DNA of 64,000 nt, from positions 2,666,001-2,730,000 of the forward strand of contig NZ_BIFS01000001.1 of assembly GCF_003967555.1 (NCBI RefSeq), given 5' to 3'. Positions 43,899-57,023 of the stretch are shown here, in pieces; positions within the stretch are counted from its first letter, which is position 1; the number at the start of each line of letters is the position of its first letter. The translations under genes were made by a program, and so were the position numbers. The notes under the pieces were generated by a model. The model worked only from the letters and a program-made list of their open reading frames with translations, was not told the origin of the DNA and did no database searches. The stretch comes from Dictyobacter kobayashii. GTDB lineage: Bacteria > Chloroflexota > Ktedonobacteria > Ktedonobacterales > Ktedonobacteraceae.

Positions 43899-44911
43899 TG
43901 CTGCACCTCATTCTTATTCGCTTCCTGCATAGATTCCTGTGGCCAGGGACCAACAGTTAGCGCAGAGCCATCCTCCAATACCAGGAGAGCGGCCAGGCCA
44001 TGCTGGCTCAGGAATGCACTACCTTTATCTATTCCCAATAGAAAGGCCACCTTGGCGGCCACCTCTGCCTGTTTACATTGAGCGGCAGCTACGGTAACCG
44101 ACCAGAGCTGCGTCTGCGCTGGGAGCCCTGTCCGAGGATCCAGCAGATGGTGGCGCAATTCCGTCCCCTGGCGCCAGTGGCGGCGACCAATGCCAGAAGT
44201 AGCCAGAGCGCCATGGTGGAACGGAACCACCCAGGTACGAGTCTTCCCTTGAATCTCAATCGGCCACTGATGAAATCCGATGGGCATGCCAGAAACTGCC
44301 AGATCGCCACCTGCGTTTACCAGGGCGGTCTCAATCCCTTCGCGCCTCAAGCTCTCCAAAGCGGCATCGACAGCCATCCCTTTGGCAATCCCCCCAAACT
44401 CCACCTGGATACCAGCGGGCATAGTTACTAAGCGTAAAGGTGGATTCAGCTGGATCTCGCGCCAGCGTCCACCTGGTACAATGGTGTTTTTTACCGTAGA
44501 GGGCTGCTGAGAAATCTCTTCGAAAGTACGGTCATAGCCAAGCTGTACAAGCTGGTTGAGCAAGGTAGGATCATACAATCCATCGGTCGAGCGGGCCGCG
44601 TCAAGGGCACTACTCAAGACCGAAAAGAGGAGCTTACTTACAATAACTGGTTTGCCGGCCAGCTGATTCAGCTGTGTCAACTCGCTATCAGGCAAAAAAC
44701 GACTCAGCGTGCGCTCCCAATGTTCAAACAGGGTACGGATAATCTCAGCTCCTAGAGTAAATTGTTCCTCAGGTAAGAGGAATGAGATCTGCGTGCCCAT
44801 GGCATGAAACTGCGAACGTCGTACACCTGCCGGTAAGACATAATCAGGCTCAAGAAGCATGTGAACCGGAAATGGCGGGTTGTTGTCCTGAGTTATCGTT
44901 TCCAAATCCAT
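43892..44911 (-). CDS. apbE: ApbE-type FAD:protein FMN transferase
   Basis: A protein of about 340 residues. FHAMGTQISFLLP, LSRFLPDSELTQLNQ, YDPTLLNQLVQLGYD, VEFGGIAKGMAVD and ALVNAGGDLAVSG are the usual ApbE blocks, with the metal-binding region ATSGIGRRHW...HHLLDPRTG. The enzyme transfers FMN from FAD to a Thr/Ser of exported redox proteins. No signal peptide is evident, which is unusual for an enzyme that acts outside. The start is uncertain: 44911 has a close GGGAGG, and 44860 would be coupled to the upstream stop. It sits in a three-gene operon with a ferric-reductase-like protein. Confidence 0.88.
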   Translation of the reverse strand: MDLETITQDNNPPFPVHMLLEPDYVLPAGVRRSQFHAMGTQISFLLPEEQFTLGAEIIRTLFEHWERTLSRFLPDSELTQLNQLAGKPVIVSKLLFSVLSSALDAARSTDGLYDPTLLNQLVQLGYDRTFEEISQQPSTVKNTIVPGGRWREIQLNPPLRLVTMPAGIQVEFGGIAKGMAVDAALESLRREGIETALVNAGGDLAVSGMPIGFHQWPIEIQGKTRTWVVPFHHGALATSGIGRRHWRQGTELRHHLLDPRTGLPAQTQLWSVTVAAAQCKQAEVAAKVAFLLGIDKGSAFLSQHGLAALLVLEDGSALTVGPWPQESMQEANKNEVQQW

Positions 44912-45353
44912 ATCCTCCCTGGCCTTGATTGTTATTGTTGTTGTTATTATTAAAGAAACCACCATTGTCGGATGGTGTTGTCGTAGTATTATTACTGTTA
45001 TTAGTATCAGGATTGCTGGCAGGGGTTTGTTGATTGGCATTGGCACTGACAGCATTGGCCGCGACCAGGCCACTCAGGAGACCAAAGGCTACGAGTGAGC
45101 CTGCTACCAGACCTCTTTTCCATTTCCGGACCAGTGCCAGCGCTTCAGCCTTTGGCATTTTAGTGGAACGCGCAGGGGTCTTCTCTGCATGGATAGTCCT
45201 GGCAGGAGCTGGTTGCACCGGGGGCAGTTGATTCTGATAGAATGTGCTATGCTCTGTAGAAGGGACCGCATCTACGTATGGGCCGTATTGTTCATAAGGT
45301 CGATAAGGCAAATTAGATTGCCCTTCGAACGTATTTTCATCAAAAGAAGGCAT
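44850..45353 (-). CDS. Single-helix protein with Asn/Gly-rich tail, first gene of ApbE operon
   Basis: A 167-residue protein: a Pro/Tyr-rich cytoplasmic segment, one helix (GLVAGSLVAFGLLSGLVAANAVSA, about residues 80-103), and an outside tail rich in Asn, Thr and Gly including an Asn8 run. It ends AISGSHAS. I do not recognise the family. Its gene overlaps apbE, so it may be a partner or FMN acceptor, but no standard flavinylation motif (SGAT) is present. GGAG nine bases before the ATG at 45353 sets the start. Confidence 0.65.
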   Translation of the reverse strand: MPSFDENTFEGQSNLPYRPYEQYGPYVDAVPSTEHSTFYQNQLPPVQPAPARTIHAEKTPARSTKMPKAEALALVRKWKRGLVAGSLVAFGLLSGLVAANAVSANANQQTPASNPDTNNSNNTTTTPSDNGGFFNNNNNNNNQGQGGYGFGNDNSGQQPAISGSHAS

Positions 45354-45498
45354 AATTTTTATCTCCACGTATCAAGGCAACTATAACCACTCACTCCTTC
45401 GCCGATATTTATAACTATAAAGCGATATTCTGAAATAGCGATGAAATATTTTTAAGAAGGTTGTAAAGTTTTTCTGAAGTTTGTGAAGGAGATAGATG

Positions 45499-45795
45499 AT
45501 GTTCATTGCAACTAACCGCCTGGAGCTGCCAGTCGAACAACAGCAAAAGATGATGATTGAGGCATTTCGTAAATCGGTACCTGCCCTACACCAATTCGAG
45601 GGCTTTCAGAGTTTCGAGATCCTGGTAAGTGAGGATAGAAGTCATATGCTGGCTATTTCGCATTGGGCTAACAGGGCGGCCTACGATGCTTATATCAAGA
45701 GCGACACCTTTCGTAAGCATCATGGCGGCTCCAGTAGTGAGGAGATGCAGCCCCACGCCAACATTACCTATTACTCAGGAGAACTCCTGAGCTAA
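45499..45795 (+). CDS. Antibiotic biosynthesis monooxygenase / IsdG-like protein
   Basis: A 98-residue ABM-fold protein. Asn6, Trp56 and His74 (in MFIATNRLEL, SHWANRAAYDAY and DTFRKHHGG) occupy the positions of the Asn-Trp-His set of IsdG-type haem oxygenases, so haem degradation is a reasonable proposal. Other ABM proteins oxidise polyketides or quinols. AGGAG seven bases before the second ATG sets the start at 45499. It is divergent from the ApbE operon; a haem or iron link between them is inference. Confidence 0.75.
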   Translation: MFIATNRLELPVEQQQKMMIEAFRKSVPALHQFEGFQSFEILVSEDRSHMLAISHWANRAAYDAYIKSDTFRKHHGGSSSEEMQPHANITYYSGELLS

Positions 45796-45802
45796 GATTA
45801 TA

Positions 45803-46007
45803 ACAATGTGTCAGACTCCCATTGGCATGGGAAACGTGTCGCTCCTGTGCGGGCGTGCGCTGGCGCGCCCGAGCTTTTTCTCTTGTGTGGTGCAAAAAAG
45901 TGCGCTGGACGCACTTTTTTGCACCACACAAGTAGACTTCTTGAGCGCCAAAGGCGCTCAAACTCAGGCGTGAAAATCGCGATGATCATGAGGATCAGAT
46001 ACACTCT
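45803..46007. mobile_element. MITE-like element, family 1, copy E (about 205 bp)
   Basis: It runs from CAATGTGTCAGACTCCCATT to CAGATACACTCT, which are imperfect inverted repeats. It contains GCGGGCGTGCGCTGGCGCGC, a palindrome around 45887-45935 (tip AAAAAAGTGCG/CGCACTTTTTT), GAGCGCCAAAGGCGCTC, and CAGGCGTGAA. All blocks align with copy C in reverse order except the palindrome base, which differs. No ORF. Confidence 0.85.
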
Positions 46008-46025
46008 AAAAGCAAGTGGTTGAAA

Positions 46026-46061
46026 CATGAAGGCCCGGCAAGATTCTGCCAGGCCTTCATG
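46026..46061 (+). terminator. Hairpin, probable terminator
   Basis: CATGAAGGCC/GGCCTTCATG with an inner GGCA/TGCC stem; a T5 run lies about 10 bp beyond. It would insulate the 5S promoter from upstream transcription. Confidence 0.65.
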
Positions 46062-46108
46062 ATAATGACTCTTTTTATAAATCAATCTAAATTGGTGCCA
46101 TAAAGGTG

Positions 46109-46137
46109 TTGACAAAAGCGCAAAGACATTGTAATAT
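46109..46137 (+). promoter_or_regulatory. Near-consensus sigma70 promoter of 5S rRNA
   Basis: TTGACA (46109-46114), 17-bp spacer, TAATAT (46132-46137). Transcription should begin near 46144, about 30 nt before the mature 5S. Confidence 0.9.
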
Positions 46138-46171
46138 AGCAAGTGTCAAGAACACCTGTATGTGCAGGCGA

Positions 46172-46287
<116 letters not shown>

Positions 46288-46288
46288 T

Positions 46289-46312
46289 CACCCGCCCACA
46301 CGGGTGTTTTTT
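46289..46312 (+). terminator. Intrinsic terminator of 5S rRNA
   Basis: CACCCG/CGGGTG stem, 6-nt loop, then six T residues, directly after the 5S 3' end. Confidence 0.92.
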
Positions 46313-46445
46313 GTTGCTCATAACTTCAAGGTAGTCCGCTTCTCAATGCAGGGGACAAAGGGATGCTTCATTCACCCAGAGCGATAAACGATCTGGCCTC
46401 TCTCCATTGTCTCCCGCGATGGCTGCGTTTTACACAAATTCACAA

Positions 46446-46478
46446 ACAAAAAAGACCTTACTCTTGATGAGTAAGATC
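46446..46478 (-). terminator. Intrinsic terminator of the 16S-23S operon
   Basis: On the minus strand GATCTTACTC pairs with GAGTAAGGTC (one G-U), 5-nt loop, then TTTTTT. It converges with the 5S terminator 135 bp away. Confidence 0.85.
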
Positions 46479-46497
46479 TCTCTGATCTCAACACCTG

Positions 46498-46539
46498 CAA
46501 TAGCATATATCCTCAATTTTGCCGAGCGCCAGATCAGCC
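46498..46539 (-). other. 23S rRNA processing stem, 3' strand
   Basis: This flank pairs with 49646-49691: both read CAATAGCATATAT(C)...TCAATTTTGC when compared as reverse complements. Together they form the long stem that brackets pre-23S for RNase III. Partner arm: 49646-49691. Confidence 0.85.
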
Positions 46540-46597
46540 ATCGCTGAAGCAGCGGACTCGCATCCTCAGAATGCCACGATGAAGATACTCAACGAGT

Positions 46598-51321
<4,724 letters not shown>

Positions 51322-51593
51322 TTTTATATCATAGTTACTCAGCGAGCAACTATTTATTGCATGTGAAGTTGCGATCATGGCCAATTTATAACATTGGCTA
51401 TTCTTCGCAGATTATTGTGGTCACCATGGACACGTCCATGGGACCGAATTGACAGGAACTGGTTTGTGTATTCACTGAGTTCCAGTTGCTGTTCTGCTTT
51501 CCACTCTTCAGTTGTCAAGGTACCGTGCGAAACAGTTGTTTCGCGTTTCAACAAGCGTTCGTTGTTTTTTCGTTCGCTTGTCTCATGTGCTGT

Positions 51594-51622
51594 AGTATCG
51601 CATATCCGTTGTGCTTTGTCAA
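51594..51622 (-). promoter_or_regulatory. rrn promoter P2
   Basis: On the minus strand TTGACA (51622-51617), 17-bp spacer, GATACT (51599-51594). It lies about 270 nt upstream of mature 16S. A hairpin CCGAGCAAA/TTTGCTCGG precedes it. Confidence 0.7.
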
Positions 51623-51859
51623 GCACTTTTCCGAGCAATTTTTTGCTCGGCTCTGAAAGTCATATTCCCGTTGGTCGCGGTAGCGACCATCCCAGAAACA
51701 GGGCGCAAAATGCCCTTCACACAACTATCTGTTGGGAATTTCAGGGGAGAATTGATCCTCCCAGAGGGGCCACTTTAACGTGGCACAACTGATGCAAAAG
51801 GACAGGTGCGCCCGCTCTACAAGAGATCAGGTGATTGTCGCTTTTTTGACAGCTCGATG

Positions 51860-51888
51860 ATTATGCCATAGAGAATAAACATTGTCAA
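51860..51888 (-). promoter_or_regulatory. rrn promoter P1
   Basis: On the minus strand TTGACA (51888-51883), 17-bp spacer, CATAAT (51865-51860). It would give a leader of about 530 nt before 16S. Confidence 0.75.
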
Positions 51889-51974
51889 GCATTTCTAGAC
51901 CAAAAGGATAAAGAATTAAAAAATTGCATTGAGGTGAGATCTAACCACCTCAAAAAATGGGGAACCTTATAAAA

Positions 51975-52015
51975 AAAGGGCGCGATACTCAAAGAAAGTA
52001 TCGCGCCCTTTTTAT
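51975..52015. terminator. Bidirectional terminator
   Basis: An 11-bp stem GGGCGCGATAC/GTATCGCGCCC with a 9-nt loop, flanked by A7 and T5, between the lipoprotein stop and the rrn promoter. It isolates the rRNA operon. Confidence 0.92.
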
Positions 52016-52091
52016 GTAGAAGCTAGTGGCTATTATTGTAGATTCACTACCATCCGACTCACTTCAGACATACTTGATAAGCTGAGTCCAA

Positions 52092-53006
52092 CTACTGGGA
52101 CAGTCCGAAGACGGTTGCAGGATTGGTAGTTGGTGTTGCATTGGTAGGAACTTTAATCGTAACCGGCTGGTCAAACTTGCTCAGATCAACAACGGTCTTT
52201 ACAGAGCTTTTGGCTGCTGCAGGAGCGCCATTTCCAGCTGCGCTGGTGTCTGCCAGAATATCCAATTGCAATTGTGTGCGATGAATATAAAATTTGTTTT
52301 CATCGATCCATACATCAACAACAGCATTGAACTGCTTGGCTGACTTTAAGATGGTATCGATATTTTGCTGACCCAATGAGCCCTTCAACTGAGGACTCTG
52401 AGTAAGTACCTGTTGGAGAGCATTCTTATCTAACGAAGCAGTCAGGTGACGCAGGCTGGAGCCAGCCAGGTTCTCATCTCCATGATCTACCAGTTTGACG
52501 TTCTGTACCAGGCCCAACAGGCTATTCTGATCAACAGTTACACCTGAGAACATATTGGTGTTTGAACCGGCAAGCTGCTGCTTATCCAGTACATACCATT
52601 TTCCCAGATTGTTCTGAATATATACTTTGCTACCACTTACTACCTCAGCAAGCTTTGTGGTCTGCTGGGCAGAGTTAACGGTCACAGCGAGTTGCTGCTG
52701 GTCGGCACCCTGCTCGTCTCCAGATCCAGTTGTTGAAACATTTAGATTTGTGGCAGATGGAGTTTTGCTATTAGTACTAGATTTGGCTTCAACGGCCTGG
52801 AGGCTTGTATCAGATTTTACTTCAATATGAGATGACTTCAATTTTTTCATAGCATCCGCACTCTTCTGCAATACTTGCTGAGGAGTGAGGTCACTGGGCT
52901 TGTTAGTGCTTCCAGTTCCTGTGGTTGTCTGGCTACATGCGCTTACCAATAAAGCGAGGGCAACCATGCAGAGGAACATGAAAGAAAATGTTTTTCCAGC
53001 TTTCAT
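52092..53006 (-). CDS. LppX/LprG-like lipoprotein
   Basis: A 304-residue lipoprotein with lipobox LLVSACSQ. After a Thr/Ser-rich spacer, LTPQQVLQKSADAMKKLKSSHIEVKSD begins a fold like LppX/LprAFG or DUF6612 proteins, which carry lipids or fold as open beta half-barrels at the membrane. Strands such as KVYIQNNLGKWYVLD and FNAVVDVWIDENKFYIHRTQLQL fit. Ligand and role are unknown. GGGAG precedes the ATG. A bidirectional terminator follows. Confidence 0.8.
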   Translation of the reverse strand: MKAGKTFSFMFLCMVALALLVSACSQTTTGTGSTNKPSDLTPQQVLQKSADAMKKLKSSHIEVKSDTSLQAVEAKSSTNSKTPSATNLNVSTTGSGDEQGADQQQLAVTVNSAQQTTKLAEVVSGSKVYIQNNLGKWYVLDKQQLAGSNTNMFSGVTVDQNSLLGLVQNVKLVDHGDENLAGSSLRHLTASLDKNALQQVLTQSPQLKGSLGQQNIDTILKSAKQFNAVVDVWIDENKFYIHRTQLQLDILADTSAAGNGAPAAAKSSVKTVVDLSKFDQPVTIKVPTNATPTTNPATVFGLSQ

Positions 53007-53243
53007 GATTAAGCTCCCTTTTGTATATTATTAGATAAATTTGAAAATTAGATTCGAGTCCTACTATTGAATACGCATCTCCACTATAGTAAAGTTTCTA
53101 AAAAGGGCAACTCTGTCAAAAACTCAGGAAAAACTAATATTATCTGTCCACAATAACCTGTAGCGTGATAACATAATGATAAACATCCACGTTCATTCTC
53201 TATATACTCCAATCACACCAGCATAGACCAAAGGACATATATT

Positions 53244-53807
53244 ATGGCGGCAAAAAAAAGTTTTTACAAGAAGATCGATTCCACGACCGAGCTAAAATTA
53301 ATTGCGGAAAGTGACGCCCAGGCTATCTTCCAATTGATAGATAACAATCGTCCATATTTGCGCCAATGGCTACCGTGGATCGATTATACCCAGTCTATAG
53401 CCGATGAACTGGCCTATATTCGCACGGTCACGGCCCAATATCAAGAGCATCAGAGTGTGGCTTGTGCCATCTACTATAAAGGTACTGTTGCGGGTACGAT
53501 TAGTTATCACCCTATAGACTGGGCCAACCGTAAAGTGGAAATTGGTTACTGGCTGGGACCCCAATTCCAGGGCCACGGTCTTATGACAAAGGCGTGTAAG
53601 GCTCTGATTGACCATGCGTTTGATGATTTGAAGCTAAATAAGATCGAGATTCGTTGTGCTACTGGAAATGCTCGCAGTTGCGCGATACCCCAACGCCTCG
53701 GTTTCACCCATGAGGGTATCAGCCGACAGGCTGAATGGCTCTATGATCATTACGTGGACCTTCATCTTTATGGCCTGTTAGTCAGCGAGCGAAAAAAAAT
53801 CGCGTAG
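53244..53807 (+). CDS. RimL-type GNAT N-acetyltransferase
   Basis: A 187-residue acetyltransferase. NRPYLRQWLPWID at the N-terminus is typical of RimJ/RimL/YdaF, EIGYWLGPQFQGHGLMTKAC is the acetyl-CoA pyrophosphate loop (QxxGxG/A variant), and NARSCAIPQRLGFTHEG is the conserved C-terminal segment. It acetylates an alpha- or side-chain amine, possibly of a ribosomal protein. It stands alone upstream of a membrane protease gene. Confidence 0.9.
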   Translation: MAAKKSFYKKIDSTTELKLIAESDAQAIFQLIDNNRPYLRQWLPWIDYTQSIADELAYIRTVTAQYQEHQSVACAIYYKGTVAGTISYHPIDWANRKVEIGYWLGPQFQGHGLMTKACKALIDHAFDDLKLNKIEIRCATGNARSCAIPQRLGFTHEGISRQAEWLYDHYVDLHLYGLLVSERKKIA

Positions 53808-53905
53808 TGCAACCCTGTTACACTCAAAACGTAATTTTGCTGTAGAGAGATAATGCGCCACCAAAACAAATGCGATCTCTAAATATAGGGATGGAATACA
53901 AGCAT

Positions 53906-55534
53906 ATGCATCAGAAAAATGTCTCGTTCATTAATAGTCGTCCCATGTACTATCTGCTGCTAGTAGTAGGGATACTATGTGCCTTTTGCGCTGGTAGTCA
54001 GCATGTATACGCGGATAGTATGCCTGGCGGAACTGTCTCCGATCCAACTGTCCGAGCGGTGGATATTGCACAGCCGGCCGTTGTGCGCATCATTACAGCC
54101 ATCCCTGGACAATTATCGGTTCATTTTCCACCTTCAACAGATGTGACCTTTCCTCAACAGAATAATGGTACCTATGAAATAGATTTATCGGGTACAGGTA
54201 CATTCATAACCTCGCAAGGTGATATCCTGACCGCCGACCATGTTGTCAGTCCTCCTAAAAATCAGGAACTGACCTCGGCTCTCTACTCCAAAGCTGCTCA
54301 GGATATTGCTACTTATATGAATACGAATCAGAAAGGTTCAAATCAGGTTACCAGTGATCAGGTCATACAACAACTGAGCAGCGGACAATTAAAATCTACG
54401 CCAACGTTTCGGTCTCCTAGTAGCTCTGTATTCTTGAGTACAGCTTATACAGGTCTGACTAACGCACCCGATTTTAAAAGCCTTCCAGCAGGTATCGGTG
54501 TAAATGTGGATCATATCGAGAAGGAGAGTCCTTCCGATCAGGAAGATACAGCCATTATTCATGTACCACTGACCGATACTCTGAGCGTTCCACTGGGAGA
54601 TTCTACCAATGTGAACCCACAAGATAAACTGACGATTATTGGTTTTCCTGGTAACGCTGATGTTAGCAAGGCGCCAGATAGTTTATTGACTTCCTCGCTA
54701 AATCAAATTTATGTCAGCTCTCTAAAGGCCAGTGATAGCGGTGCCCCGTTGATCCAGGTCGGTGGCAATGTAGAACAGGGAGATAGTGGTGGCCCGGCGT
54801 TAGATAATCAGGGCAATATTGTTGGTATCGTTAGTTTTGGTACCGTCAATACTACTGGTGGTCAAAATGGTACAAGCTTTCTACAGGCCAGTAGCAGTGC
54901 TCAAAATATGCTCAAGGCCCTCAAACTGGATACAAAAGCTGGCAAGCAACAAACACAATGGAACCAGGCTTTTAATACCTATGCGGCTAATGCGAATGGA
55001 CATTGGAGCCAATCTCAACAGGAATTTGCAACCCTGCAAAGTAGCTATCCAACCTTCAAAGCAATTCAGCCGTTTCAGAATTATGCTCAGCTACAGGCGA
55101 AGAATGAACATGGAGTGATACCAGCCAAACAGCCAACCACTGGTCCAGTTCATACTAGCACCAAAACAGCTGTGACCTGGCAGGCAATTGCTCTGACGGT
55201 GGGAGCGGTCCTGGTGCTGATCCTGCTGGTGGGACTGCTCTTTATGGCTGCGCTGCGTCAGCGTCCAAAGTCTGGACAGAAAAAAGTACGGGGAGCTCAG
55301 CCCCAACAGCAGTCTACAGCGACGGCTATTTCCTCTGCGGATAAAGGTCAACCAGATCCGGCCAGGGGTACAAGACCAGTTCCAGTGGTAACTCCTCCTA
55401 AGAATGGAGCACAGTCTTCAATACCCGTTGGACCAAATACCTTATCCCTTAAAGCCTGGCCCTGTGGCCATATGAATCGTCCCAACGCACGCTTTTGTAG
55501 TATCTGTGGAGAGCCTGCTCCCAGCGATATCTAA
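53906..55534 (+). CDS. Membrane trypsin-like protease with C-terminal zinc ribbon
   Basis: About 542 residues. A signal-anchor helix (MYYLLLVVGILCAFCAG) is followed by an S1/Do-like protease domain. The catalytic triad reads TADHVV (His112), EDTAII (Asp214) and QGDSGGPALD (Ser294). A helical stretch leads to a second membrane helix (IALTVGAVLVLILLVGLLFMAAL), then a Pro-rich tail and a zinc ribbon CGHMN...FCSICG at the extreme C-terminus. This places the protease outside and the ribbon in the cytoplasm. The combination is uncommon. No PDZ domain is seen. The start is uncertain among ATGs at 53870, 53891 and 53906. Confidence 0.82.
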   Translation: MHQKNVSFINSRPMYYLLLVVGILCAFCAGSQHVYADSMPGGTVSDPTVRAVDIAQPAVVRIITAIPGQLSVHFPPSTDVTFPQQNNGTYEIDLSGTGTFITSQGDILTADHVVSPPKNQELTSALYSKAAQDIATYMNTNQKGSNQVTSDQVIQQLSSGQLKSTPTFRSPSSSVFLSTAYTGLTNAPDFKSLPAGIGVNVDHIEKESPSDQEDTAIIHVPLTDTLSVPLGDSTNVNPQDKLTIIGFPGNADVSKAPDSLLTSSLNQIYVSSLKASDSGAPLIQVGGNVEQGDSGGPALDNQGNIVGIVSFGTVNTTGGQNGTSFLQASSSAQNMLKALKLDTKAGKQQTQWNQAFNTYAANANGHWSQSQQEFATLQSSYPTFKAIQPFQNYAQLQAKNEHGVIPAKQPTTGPVHTSTKTAVTWQAIALTVGAVLVLILLVGLLFMAALRQRPKSGQKKVRGAQPQQQSTATAISSADKGQPDPARGTRPVPVVTPPKNGAQSSIPVGPNTLSLKAWPCGHMNRPNARFCSICGEPAPSDI

Positions 55535-55541
55535 CAGTAAT

Positions 55542-55596
55542 ACAAAAGAAACGGCAGGCTGCTAGAAAACTCTAACAGACCTGCCGTTTCTTTTGT
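55542..55596. terminator. Bidirectional terminator
   Basis: A stem of about 25 bp, outer ACAAAAGAAACGGCAGG and its complement, with an inner CTGCTAGA/TCTAACAG stem and AAAC loop, A-rich on one side and T-rich on the other, between two convergent genes. Confidence 0.92.
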
Positions 55597-55631
55597 GGCG
55601 TTTGCTGATCCTTTTTGTAGAGAATGGGTTA

Positions 55632-56636
55632 TTATGCCAGTTTAACCAGCTGCTTACCCAGGTTCTCACCTTTCAGCATACCGATGAAAGCTCTGGGCGC
55701 ATTGTCCAGACCCTCGGCTACGGTTTCGCGATATTTCAATTTGCCGCTGGCAACCAGTTGTCCTAGCTCCTGCATTGCCTGTGGGAAGAGCTCGGCATGC
55801 TCACCAACAATAAAGCCCTGTAGCTTTACGCGATTGATCAAGAGCGCGCCAAAGTTACGGACTGAATGTGGGGTGGTCTCATTATATTGCGAGACAAAGC
55901 CGCACAGTGGAATGCGTGCGTGAGCATTCAAACGGTCCAACACGGCCTCAAGAATTTCGCCGCCGACGTTCTCGAAATACACATCGATCCCATTCGGCGT
56001 AGCAGTTGTCAGATCCTCAACCAGATGTCCGGCTTTATAATCGACACAGGCATCAAAACCTAACTCGTTGACGACATAATCGCATTTTGCTTTGCCGCCA
56101 GCGATACCAACTACATGGCATCCGTGTGCCTTGGCCAGCTGACCCACCACGCTACCGACTGCACCCGAAGCTGCGGATACGACGACCGTTTCACCGGCCT
56201 TTGGTTGACCAATGCTGATCAGGCCAACCCAGGCCGTCAAGCCTGGCATACCCATCACACCCAGATAAGCCGATGCGGGAATCTGTGACGAAACAGAAAC
56301 TTTATTCAAGCCTTTGCCGTCAGAGACACCATAGTTCTGCCAACCAAAGTAACCCAGTACAGTGTCATCAACCTGGAAGTTAGGATTTTTTGACTCCACC
56401 ACCACACCCACGGTACCACCAACCATTACTTCATTGAGCTGTGAACTTGCGGCATAGGATTTTCCTTCATTCATGCGTCCGCGCATATAAGGATCGAGCG
56501 ACAGGTATAAATTCTTTACCAGCACCTCCCCATCCTTTAAGGCGGGCACATCTGTCTCCACAATATTGAAATCGCTCTCCTGTACCCAACCATGGGGACG
56601 ATTAGCGAGTAAGACCTGTTTGTTTTTGATTGTCAT
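55632..56636 (-). CDS. NADP-dependent MDR oxidoreductase (CurA/PTGR type)
   Basis: A 334-residue zinc-free medium-chain reductase. NLYLSLDPYMRGRMNEG, MPGLTAWVGL and the NADP loop VVSAASGAVGSVVGQLAK identify the prostaglandin reductase/CurA group, which reduces activated double bonds of alpha,beta-unsaturated ketones. VYFENVGGEILEAVL is also typical. It stands alone with two operator-like repeats upstream, which suggests control by a repressor of the TetR or MarR kind. No zinc ligands are present. Confidence 0.92.
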   Translation of the reverse strand: MTIKNKQVLLANRPHGWVQESDFNIVETDVPALKDGEVLVKNLYLSLDPYMRGRMNEGKSYAASSQLNEVMVGGTVGVVVESKNPNFQVDDTVLGYFGWQNYGVSDGKGLNKVSVSSQIPASAYLGVMGMPGLTAWVGLISIGQPKAGETVVVSAASGAVGSVVGQLAKAHGCHVVGIAGGKAKCDYVVNELGFDACVDYKAGHLVEDLTTATPNGIDVYFENVGGEILEAVLDRLNAHARIPLCGFVSQYNETTPHSVRNFGALLINRVKLQGFIVGEHAELFPQAMQELGQLVASGKLKYRETVAEGLDNAPRAFIGMLKGENLGKQLVKLA

Positions 56637-56654
56637 TCTATACGTTTCCTTTCG

Positions 56655-56704
56655 ATGTTCACTATCGTTAGTGGCATTAAAATGTTCACTACCGCCAGTG
56701 CCAT
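56655..56704 (-). promoter_or_regulatory. Two tandem operator-like dyads
   Basis: ATGTTCACTATCGTTAGTGG and ATGTTCACTACCGCCAGTGC are 27 bp apart, 19-68 bp upstream of the reductase start. Each has a CACTA...TAGTG or CACTA...CAGTG dyad. Direct repetition of a dyad is typical of repressor sites. No regulator gene is adjacent. Confidence 0.6.
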
Positions 56705-56846
56705 ATACTCATAACACCACTAATACAAATATTATTTCATCCTTGGAGGATTAGTTCCACTAGACCTCGCCAGATCCTGTTATTTTGTTCGGTGGCTCTT
56801 CATGGAAGACGCTAAAGAAAATACAATCGGATAGAGCCATTCGTTA

Positions 56847-56862
56847 TGTTTCACGTGAAACA
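56847..56862. promoter_or_regulatory. parS site 1
   Basis: An exact match to the ParB-binding consensus TGTTTCACGTGAAACA, extended to an 18-bp palindrome. Half-site-like GTGAAAC sequences recur just downstream at 56868-56885. Confidence 0.93.
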
Positions 56863-56930
56863 TCTGCGTGAAACATTCTGTGAAACGCCTCCTGAGAACC
56901 AATGGCGAATTTTAGCTGATTTTCGCTATT

Positions 56931-57023
56931 GGCCCTCAGTATTTTCAGTCTACAATATTGCGTGCCCGGTTATCTATACTCTGGCACGCAATATTATAGA
57001 CTGAAAATGCCAGTACTGAGGCC
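56931..57023. repeat. Long imperfect palindrome overlapping a gene 3' end
   Basis: Arm 56931-56966 pairs with 56983-57023, with a 4-nt bulge and one mismatch. Inner arms TCTACAATATTGCGTGCC and GGCACGCAATATTATAGA. The methyltransferase stop codon falls in the loop, so its last 16 codons lie in one arm. Confidence 0.9.
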
